Part shown: positions 25,399 to 31,767 of the stretch, one piece after another
How the letters are laid out: every line of letters starts with the position of its first letter
Position numbering within the stretch: the stretch's first letter is position 1
Origin: Limobrevibacterium gyesilva
GTDB taxonomy: Bacteria > Pseudomonadota > Alphaproteobacteria > Acetobacterales > Acetobacteraceae
DNA length: 64,000 nt
Assembly (NCBI RefSeq): GCF_025989185.1
Contig: NZ_JAPDNT010000026.1
Coordinates: 1-64,000 of the forward strand
Reading direction: 5' to 3'
The notes under the pieces: generated by a model
Told to the model about the DNA's origin: nothing
Database searches by the model: none
The model's input: only the letters and a program-made list of their open reading frames with translations
Position numbers and translations under genes: made by a program

Positions 25399-26379
25399 TC
25401 AGCCGCGCTCGCCCCCGAGCAGGAAGGTCTCGGTCTCGCGATACAGCGCGTGGCGGCCCTCCTCCAGATGCAGCAGATGCGTGGCGCGCCCGATCTTGAT
25501 GTCGCGCTTCAGCGGCGCCGCGGTCAGCGCATCGAACAGCCAGCGTGCATCCGCGTCGGTCGTCAGGCTGTCCCATTCGCCGCGGATGATGCAGGCCGGC
25601 GCCTGAATGCGGCCGGGGTCGTAGGCGAGCCGGCCGTGCCAGGCGTCCTGGATATCGGCGCGCGGCCCGCCGGGAATGGCGACCGAAGGCGGCGTGCGGG
25701 TGCCGCTGTCCGGGTCGTTGGCGAGGTACAGCGCCGCCCACGCCGCGAAATGCCGCCGCGACAGCACCGGTGGATGGCCGGGCGGCACGTCCTCGACGAA
25801 ACGTCTCCATTGCGCCTCGACGGTCACAAGTGCCCAGGCCGCGAGCGTGACGGGATCGCCGGGGCCATGTCGTTGGGTGATCGGCCCGAACAGGACCAGC
25901 CTTTCCACGAGTTGCGGCTGCAGCGTCGCGAACAGGCCGGCGGCGATGGTGCCCCAGGAATGCGCGACCACGTGGACGGACGCCACGCCGCAGCGTTCCG
26001 TGATGAAGCGCGCGACGCGCTCGATCTGCTGCGCCGCGTCGGATGCCCGGCCCGGCGGAGCGTTGCGGTCCGCCGCCATGCGCATGGCGGGATAGCGGCC
26101 GGACCCGCCATAGCCGAGGCAGTCGAATGCCCAGACATGGAAGCCCGCATCGGCCAGCGCGTCGCGCCAGGACCGGCCGTCGAAGCGATGCGCGACCGAG
26201 AGGGCGGACGGGAAGGTGGCTCCATGGACATACAGGACCGCCCGCGGTGGCCCGGCAGCCTGCGCCGGCGGCGGCAGATGGCGCAGGAGGAGATGCAGCC
26301 CGTCATGCTGGCTGGGGATGCGGAACAACTGCTCGCGCGGGTCGAGCCTGTTGTCGGCGGCGCAGTTGGTTTCGGTCAT
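25399..26379 (-). CDS. alpha/beta hydrolase
   Basis: A 326-residue enzyme from ATG 26379; a further open stretch to 26487 looks like shadow. The oxyanion region is VLYVHGATFPSA (residues 48-59), the nucleophile elbow AHSWG puts Ser at 141, an acidic residue lies in GEWDSLTTDADA, and the likely catalytic His is in RATHLLHLEEG. No signal peptide, so it is cytoplasmic. It shares a transcript with the ABM protein. Esterase, lactonase or C-C hydrolase activities are all possible. Confidence 0.8.
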   Translation of the reverse strand: MTETNCAADNRLDPREQLFRIPSQHDGLHLLLRHLPPPAQAAGPPRAVLYVHGATFPSALSVAHRFDGRSWRDALADAGFHVWAFDCLGYGGSGRYPAMRMAADRNAPPGRASDAAQQIERVARFITERCGVASVHVVAHSWGTIAAGLFATLQPQLVERLVLFGPITQRHGPGDPVTLAAWALVTVEAQWRRFVEDVPPGHPPVLSRRHFAAWAALYLANDPDSGTRTPPSVAIPGGPRADIQDAWHGRLAYDPGRIQAPACIIRGEWDSLTTDADARWLFDALTAAPLKRDIKIGRATHLLHLEEGRHALYRETETFLLGGERG

Positions 26380-26493
26380 CGGCAGGGCGGTAGCTCCGGT
26401 TCGCGATCGGCCGTGCGAAGGAGCGCCGGCTGTCGTCACTCGATCGCATGCCGGCGCGCGCCAATGCTTCGGCCCCGGCCGAAGCATCCCGGG

Positions 26494-26533
26494 TTCATGT
26501 CGCTACGTAACATCATCGCTACGTATGGTCGTA
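26494..26533 (-). repeat. octad array E, between the hydrolase operon and ccdAB
   Basis: On the minus strand five units start at 26533, 26525, 26517, 26509 and 26501 with cores TACG, TACG, GATG, TACG and GACA; TACGTAGC occurs twice. It lies in a gene-free gap (26380-26578), 115 bp upstream of the hydrolase start and 46 bp beyond the ccdB stop. Confidence 0.7.
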
Positions 26534-26578
26534 TCGCCCTTGGTGGTCCGCGCCAGGGGCGAGCAGGGGGCTATGCGG

Positions 26579-26887
26579 TCAGACGCCAGCCAGCAGCACG
26601 TCGATGGCGCCGATCACGACCTCTCGCTGGTCGCGCAACGAGGCGATGCGAACGCCCAGGCCGGTGCGTTTGACGGCTGCGACAAGGTGGGTTGCCATCA
26701 CGACGTCCTGGCCTTCCACGTTGAACAGCGGATGCAGCCGTTCGGCTCGGCGTCCGAAAACGCGGGCGTGGACCAGCGGCACGACGACCCGCGTATCGAG
26801 GTCGTCCAGCAGGTCGGCCTGCACGTCGAGGAGAAAGGGCGCGTAGTCCCGGGAGTCGCCGGGATTCCGATGGACGTCGCACTGCAT
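26579..26887 (-). CDS. ccdB: CcdB-type gyrase-targeting toxin
   Basis: A 102-residue protein that follows the family over its whole length: MQCDVHRNPG, FLLDVQADLLDDLDTRVVVPL, LHPLFNVEGQDVVMATH, and the C-terminal VIGAIDVLLAGV corresponding to the terminal helix that contacts gyrase in F-plasmid CcdB (which ends GI). Length equals the F-plasmid protein. Its ATG overlaps the ccdA stop (TGATG at 26885-26889), so toxin translation is coupled to antitoxin. The module kills or arrests plasmid-free daughter cells. Confidence 0.9.
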   Translation of the reverse strand: MQCDVHRNPGDSRDYAPFLLDVQADLLDDLDTRVVVPLVHARVFGRRAERLHPLFNVEGQDVVMATHLVAAVKRTGLGVRIASLRDQREVVIGAIDVLLAGV

Positions 26888-27135
26888 CAGAACTGCCGCT
26901 GCCCGTCGCTCCAGAGGCCGCGTTCGGCGAGGAACGCGTTGGCATCGGCCAGGGCGCCACGGTTCGCGGCCAGCCAGCGCTGCCGGCGCCGCTCCGCCAC
27001 CACCTCGCGCAGCCGATTCTCCAGCGTGGCGGACAGGTTGATGTCCAGCGCGCGGGCCTGGTCCAGCAGCTCGGCGTCGATCGAGACGTTCGTGCGGGCC
27101 TTGAGGGGCATCTTCCCGACTTTCGTGTGCATCAT
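26887..27135 (-). CDS. ccdA: CcdA-type antitoxin
   Basis: An 82-residue protein (starts at 27135, 27132 or 27111 possible). ARTNVSIDAELLDQARALDINLSATLENRL is the ribbon-helix-helix DNA-binding region (given by the ends ARTNVSIDAE and LSATLENRL), and the C-terminal helix WLAANRGALADANAFLAERGLWSD is the CcdB-binding tail, typically ending in W/F near residue 75. It neutralises CcdB and with it represses the operon; GTGTG and CACAC flank the start codons (27125-27143) and could be part of an operator. The 8-bp array F lies about 80 bp upstream. Confidence 0.9.
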   Translation of the reverse strand: MMHTKVGKMPLKARTNVSIDAELLDQARALDINLSATLENRLREVVAERRRQRWLAANRGALADANAFLAERGLWSDGQRQF

Positions 27136-27216
27136 CTACACACACGATATCGGCACATCCCGGCCTGTTCAAGGAATGCCGCCGCATGGCGAGACCGTTC
27201 GCGCCGGCCATCACAC

Positions 27217-27256
27217 TACGTCGTTACATACCTACGAACTTACGTCTTCACATGAT
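27217..27256 (+). repeat. octad array F, upstream of ccdAB and over the recombinase stop
   Basis: Five units at 27217, 27225, 27233, 27241 and 27249 with cores TACG, TACA, TACG, TACG and CACA. The last two overlap the final codons and TAA of the serine recombinase. It is the most regular copy after array B. Confidence 0.75.
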
Positions 27257-28139
27257 CCAGCATGCCCGCCTTGGCGGCCCGTGCCAGCAGATGCGCGACC
27301 GAGGAGGACGCCCAGCGCAGCGAACCGCGCGGCGTCCGCTCCCGCATCGCTTCCAGCTGGGCGGCGATGGCCCGCAGCGACAGCGTGGGGTTGGCGCGGG
27401 CGATGCCGGCCGCGATCGCCACCAGCCGGTCCGGCGGGCGGCGGCGTGGGGCAGGGATCAGCAAGGCGGCATCGGCCAGCCCCTCGGCGACGAAGCGGCG
27501 CACCGCGCGGATCAGCCGCGCCTCGCTCCAGCGTGCCCGCCCGGGATCGAGCCCACTGTTCAGGACCTGGACAACGTCGCCCCAGGGGTGGTCCGGGCGC
27601 AGGCGCCGCACCGTGGGCAGCCAGTTCTCGGCATCCGCGATCAGCCCCGCCAGCGTCGCATCCCGCCGCGCCGCCGCCACGCGGCGCAGGGCGGCGGGAT
27701 CGCGCGCCCGCAGCCCGGGATTGCCACCGATCCGGCCCCGCGCCCGCGCGGCCGCGAGCCCGGCGCGGGTACGCTCGCGGATCAGTTCCCGCTCAAACTC
27801 CGCCGCCGCCCCCAACACCTGCAGCGTGAACAGCCCCTGCGGGCTCGACGTGTCGATGGGGTTGCCGAGGGAGCGGAAATGCGCGCCGCGCGCCCGCAGG
27901 CTCTCGATCACCGCCAGCAGATGCGACAGCGAGCGGGCCAGGCGGTCGATGCGCACCACCATCAGTGTGTCGCCGCGGCCAACCCGGGCCAACGCGCGAG
28001 CAAGCTGGGCGCGCGTCCTGCTGCCGCCCGAGGCACGCTCCTCGAAGACCTCGTCACAACCGGCGGCGCGCAGGGCGTCGGTCTGGACGTGGATGGTCTG
28101 GTCCTCGGTGGACACACGCGCATAGCCAATCATCGTCAT
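27240..28139 (-). CDS. serine recombinase (resolvase/invertase family)
   Basis: About 299 residues from ATG 28139 (ATG 28133 equally possible). The resolvase domain begins MTMIGYARVSTEDQ with the catalytic serine at residue 10, then DTLMVVRIDRLARSLSHLL with the conserved arginines, and GAAAEFERELIRERTRAGLAAARARGR, the E-helix entering DNA. The C-terminal half is longer than in Tn3 resolvases and contains further helix-turn-helix-like segments. It may resolve plasmid multimers or be a remnant of a mobile element; no transposase or obvious inverted ends were found nearby. Confidence 0.88.
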   Translation of the reverse strand: MTMIGYARVSTEDQTIHVQTDALRAAGCDEVFEERASGGSRTRAQLARALARVGRGDTLMVVRIDRLARSLSHLLAVIESLRARGAHFRSLGNPIDTSSPQGLFTLQVLGAAAEFERELIRERTRAGLAAARARGRIGGNPGLRARDPAALRRVAAARRDATLAGLIADAENWLPTVRRLRPDHPWGDVVQVLNSGLDPGRARWSEARLIRAVRRFVAEGLADAALLIPAPRRRPPDRLVAIAAGIARANPTLSLRAIAAQLEAMRERTPRGSLRWASSSVAHLLARAAKAGMLDHVKT

Positions 28140-28238
28140 GTAATTGTTTTGCCAGCGATTTATGACACTGTCCAATATCCAGGATCATCAGAGGCCGCCC
28201 GTTTGAATGCGTGCCTCAATGGGGCAGCGCGGGAAAAA

Positions 28239-28307
28239 AGGCCGAATACGAGGGTATTGCGCGTGACATCCGGCGGATGACTCGCAGAAAAGCAGGGTAT
28301 TCGGCCT
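28239..28307. promoter_or_regulatory. inverted repeat upstream of the DUF1612 gene
   Basis: AGGCCGAATAC (28239-28249) and GTATTCGGCCT (28297-28307) are perfect 11-bp complements 47 bp apart, in the gap between the divergent recombinase and DUF1612/HTH genes. It could be an operator for the HTH protein or part of a recombinase site; nothing distinguishes these. Confidence 0.45.
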
Positions 28308-28395
28308 GTGGGATTCGTTCGGCCCATTTCCACTAAGATAGAGAAGAAAAGGAGAGACTTGCCTCTGGATCGGGAAATTCCTCACTATTCTTCCG

Positions 28396-29424
28396 ATGAA
28401 TAACGAACCAGATGCCATACCCCGGGAAACCGGCGCCGAGGCATGGCGCACCCTGCTGCAGCCGCTCGCCCGCGCCCAGGATGCGCTGGCGCGGCTGGAA
28501 GCAACGGCCGCCGCCGTTTCGCCGGACGTCCGGGAGGGCCTGCGCGCGCGGCTTGCCTATCGCGAGGCCGCCGGCTGGCTCGCCCATCACGGCCACTGGA
28601 TCCACCCCGTCGACCTCGCTCTGCGCGATGCCGGGCTGACCGGCTCCTATACCGCCGCGCGACTGGGCGCGCGCCTGCCGTCGGTGCTGCCAGTCACCAC
28701 CCGCGACGCCGAGGCGGGGGAAGGCGAGGCCGACGTGCCCGAGGACCAGGATGTCGCCCTCGCGCTGACGGTCGCGCGGCTCTGGCGCCGGCTGGCGGAG
28801 CTGCGCACTTGGCAGCCGCTCGAATCCGCGGAAGCCCTGGCGGCGGCGCTCGCGCCGCTCGGCGGCGCGGCCGGATCCTTCGCCGCCTTGCAGGATCTCC
28901 TGGCCACCGCCGATCTGCCGCCGCTGCTCGTCGCCGGGATCGTCGTGCGCGACTGGAGCGTGGGCAGGGCAGGGCAGGGGGAGCGCCGAGATCGGCTCGC
29001 CGCCCCTGGGATCCTTGTCGCCGCCTGCATCTGGCGGGCGCAGGACGGCCGGGGTGATCCGGGCCTCCCGGTCTGGTCCGCCCCGGTGCAGCGGCTGCAC
29101 CGTCTGGCGCTGCAGCCGCGCGCGCTCTGGCTGCCGGGCTTCCTCGACTGCGTGGCCGAGGCGGCCGGGCTGGCCGCGCGCGAACTGGCCCGGCTGCGCC
29201 AGGCGGAAGCCCGTGCCGCCACGCTGGAGCGCACGGCGCGCTCGCGCCTGCCCCAGGCGGCGGCACTGGCCCTGCGCCATCCCGTCATCTCCGCGCGCCT
29301 GCTGGCGGACCGGCTGCGGATCAGCCATCGCGCCGGCCTCGACCTGACGCGGCAGATGGTGGACGCCCGGCTGATCCGCGAGGCGACGGGGCGCGAGTCC
29401 TGGCGGGCCTTCGTCGTCGTTTGA
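28396..29424 (+). CDS. DUF1612/HTH plasmid protein (RHE_PE00001 family)
   Basis: A 342-residue protein matching the DUF1612 plus helix-turn-helix family widespread on alphaproteobacterial plasmids: EAAGWLAHHGHWIHPVDLALRD near residue 57, ARLWRRLAELRTWQPLESAEALAAAL, and the C-terminal winged-helix ALRHPVISARLLADRLRISHRAGLDL (given by the ends ALRHPVISARLL and RISHRAGLDL). The C-terminal region resembles a Fic-associated winged helix. Its role is not established; a DNA-binding regulator of plasmid functions is likely. Confidence 0.8.
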   Translation: MNNEPDAIPRETGAEAWRTLLQPLARAQDALARLEATAAAVSPDVREGLRARLAYREAAGWLAHHGHWIHPVDLALRDAGLTGSYTAARLGARLPSVLPVTTRDAEAGEGEADVPEDQDVALALTVARLWRRLAELRTWQPLESAEALAAALAPLGGAAGSFAALQDLLATADLPPLLVAGIVVRDWSVGRAGQGERRDRLAAPGILVAACIWRAQDGRGDPGLPVWSAPVQRLHRLALQPRALWLPGFLDCVAEAAGLAARELARLRQAEARAATLERTARSRLPQAAALALRHPVISARLLADRLRISHRAGLDLTRQMVDARLIREATGRESWRAFVVV

Positions 29425-29517
29425 TCCTGTCCGGGCGGGGGCTTTGCTATATCAAGCGGTTGACGCCCCTTGCAGAATGCAAGCAGGCGATGGCGCAGCA
29501 CGGCCGCAGGGCAACGA

Positions 29518-30597
29518 ATGAACCGCGAAACCTCCATCTACCTGGACCTCGTCCGGATCGCGGCCGCCAGTCTCGTCTTCCTCTCGCATGCGTCCTGGCA
29601 GCAGAACTCCGGCGGCGTCCTGTGGCAGTTGCAGGGGCACGGGCGGGAGGCCGTGGACGTCTTCTTCGTCCTGTCCGGCTTCGTCATCGGCCATGTCGTG
29701 GAGACGCGCGAGCATTCCGCCCTGACCTACACGGTGCACCGGGCGGCGCGGGTCTGGTCGGTCGCCCTGCCGGCGCTGCTGATCACCTTCGCCCTTGACC
29801 GGGCCGGCCAGTCCCTGCGGCCGGAGCTGTACCAGGAATGGTGCTGCGAAGCCCACCATGGCGGCATCTGGAGCTTCGTCGCCGGGGCGTTCTTCCTCAA
29901 CGATATCTGGACCCATCACGCCCCGCCCGGCTCGAACGTGCCTTACTGGTCGCTGGGCTACGAGGTCTGGTACTACGTTGCCTTCGGCGTCGCAGTCTTT
30001 GCGCGGCCGCCATGGCACCTGCTGGGTCCGGTGCTGGTCATGGCCGCGGTCGGGCCTGGGATCGCCGCACTGTTCCCGCTCTGGCTGCTCGGCCGGCTCT
30101 GCTATCGGCTGTGCGTGCGGCATGTCCCCGGGCCGCGTTTCGGGGCTATGCTGCTCGCGCTCGGCATCGTCGGCTTTGCGGTCTACGAGACCGAGGCGGT
30201 CCGCTACCACGAGATCTACGACCCGTTCGAACTCACGCCCACGCGCCTGCACGACTACGCCCTCGACCATCTCGTGGGCGTGCTGTTCGCGGTGCATCTG
30301 CTGGGTTTTCGCGCCCTCTCCGCGACGGTTCCGGGGATGCTGGACCGGTTGGCCGGGCCGGCGCGCTGGCTCGGGGGCGCCACGTTCACGCTCTACCTGC
30401 TGCATCTGCCGCTGATCCATGCGCTGGTCGCCGTCTCGCCCTGGCCGGTCACGTCCTGGGCCACGCGCGGCCTGGTCTTCATGGCGCCGCCGGTCATCGT
30501 GCTGGCCCTGGCGGAGGTGACCGAGCGGCGCAAGCACGCCTGGCGGGAGCGCCTGGCGGGGCTCCTGCGCCTGGCGGTCAGGGCAACGTCAGGCTGA
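29518..30597 (+). CDS. acyltransferase 3 family membrane protein
   Basis: A 359-residue integral membrane acyltransferase from ATG 29518 with about ten helices. IYLDLVRIAAASLVFLSHAS (residues 6-25) contains the conserved Arg and His, and VDVFFVLSGFVIG follows. WSLGYEVWYY is a second family mark. Such proteins O-acetylate or O-acylate polysaccharides at the membrane. It converges with the glycosyltransferase at 30589, overlapping it by 9 bp tail to tail. A second acyltransferase 3 lies at 58808. Confidence 0.85.
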   Translation: MNRETSIYLDLVRIAAASLVFLSHASWQQNSGGVLWQLQGHGREAVDVFFVLSGFVIGHVVETREHSALTYTVHRAARVWSVALPALLITFALDRAGQSLRPELYQEWCCEAHHGGIWSFVAGAFFLNDIWTHHAPPGSNVPYWSLGYEVWYYVAFGVAVFARPPWHLLGPVLVMAAVGPGIAALFPLWLLGRLCYRLCVRHVPGPRFGAMLLALGIVGFAVYETEAVRYHEIYDPFELTPTRLHDYALDHLVGVLFAVHLLGFRALSATVPGMLDRLAGPARWLGGATFTLYLLHLPLIHALVAVSPWPVTSWATRGLVFMAPPVIVLALAEVTERRKHAWRERLAGLLRLAVRATSG

Positions 30598-31767
30598 CCG
30601 CCCCAGCACGCGGCGGAACAAAGCGAGCTGGCCGGCGCTGGTCTCGTCCCAACCGAACCGCTCCGCATAGGCGCGGGTGGCCGCGCGATCGGGCAGGGCA
30701 GCGAACAGCCGCCGCACCCCGGCGGCGATGCCGGCGGGGGTGTTGCTCTCGACGACCAGCCCGGCCTCCGGCGCCCGCACGACTTCGGGGTTGCCGGGGA
30801 TGTTGCTGGCGACCACTGGGGTGCCGCAGGCCATGGATTCCAGCAGCACGTTCGCCCAGCCCTCCCGGCTCGACGCCAGCACCATCGCATCCGCCGCCCC
30901 GTAGAATAGCGGCAGCCGCGCATGCGGCTGGGCGCCGAGGAGGCGGACGCGGGGGGAGAGGCCGAGTTTCGCAATTTGCGATGCGAGCTTTTCCCGATCC
31001 GGCCCTTCCCCGACGATGATCAGGTCGAAGTCCGGCAGTTCGGTCATGGCCGCGATGGTGCGGTCGTGGCCCTTGCGTTCGATCAGCAGGCCGACCGAGA
31101 TCAGGGTCGGGCGGGTCAGGCCCAGGGCAGCGCGGGCGGCGGCGCGGTCGACGGGGCGGAAGGTTGACGTATCCACGCCGTTACGTAACGTCGTAACCTT
31201 GTCCGGGGCGGCGCCCAGCGCGATCATGCGGTCGCACAGGGCCGAACTGACGCCGATCAGGCCGTCGGCACGCGCCAGCGCGGTGCGAATGAGCCGCCTG
31301 GGTATGGCGTGGCCGGGAAGCTGGGTCACGTCCGAGCCGCGCGCGGTGATGACCACCGGCTTGCCGAAATGCCGGCCCAGCCACACCGCGGCGACGCCGT
31401 CGGGGTAGGCGTAATGGGCGTCGATCACGTCGAAGCGGAGCCCGTCCGCGACCAGCCGGCGCAGGGCGCGCCGGCTGGCGAGGTAGAGCAGCAGCGGGGC
31501 CGCGGACATGCCGAGCTTCGGGATCACGCCGTAGCGGGGATGATGGATCGTCAGCCCATGGCGCGCCTCCTGGGCCGGCACCCGGGCGAACCGGCTCCAG
31601 GCGCCGAAGCGGGCGCCCGTGAACGGGAACCAGGGAGTTGGCGCCATCACCACGCTCGTGGCCTCGCCGGTCGCCACCAGGTGGCGCAGGCGGTTCTCGA
31701 CGAAGATCCCGTGATTGGGCCGCTCGCTGTCGGGAAACAGCGTGGTGAAGGTCAGCAGCCGGATCAT
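30589..31767 (-). CDS. family 4 glycosyltransferase
   Basis: A 392-residue GT-B enzyme from ATG 31767, overlapping the prsT stop as ATGA. It opens MIRLLTFTTLFPDSERPNHG and includes DVIDAHYAYPDGVAAVWLG, ITARGSDVTQLPG, TLRNGVDTSTFRPVD, LISVGLLIERKGHD, and donor motif LASSREGWANVLLESMACGTPVVAS with two glutamates. It is linked to the XrtA regulator genes by operon structure. An 8-bp repeat array (31164-31195) lies inside the gene over codons for VTTLRNGVDT, using TTA, CGT, TCA and GTT, which are unusual in this GC-rich DNA. Confidence 0.9.
   Translation of the reverse strand: MIRLLTFTTLFPDSERPNHGIFVENRLRHLVATGEATSVVMAPTPWFPFTGARFGAWSRFARVPAQEARHGLTIHHPRYGVIPKLGMSAAPLLLYLASRRALRRLVADGLRFDVIDAHYAYPDGVAAVWLGRHFGKPVVITARGSDVTQLPGHAIPRRLIRTALARADGLIGVSSALCDRMIALGAAPDKVTTLRNGVDTSTFRPVDRAAARAALGLTRPTLISVGLLIERKGHDRTIAAMTELPDFDLIIVGEGPDREKLASQIAKLGLSPRVRLLGAQPHARLPLFYGAADAMVLASSREGWANVLLESMACGTPVVASNIPGNPEVVRAPEAGLVVESNTPAGIAAGVRRLFAALPDRAATRAYAERFGWDETSAGQLALFRRVLGRSA
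31164..31195 (-). repeat. octad array G, inside a glycosyltransferase gene
   Basis: On the minus strand four units start at 31195, 31187, 31179 and 31171 with cores TACG, TACG, GGCG and TACG. The site is within the coding sequence of the conserved NGVD motif and uses low-GC synonymous codons, suggesting selection on the DNA sequence itself. Confidence 0.65.
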
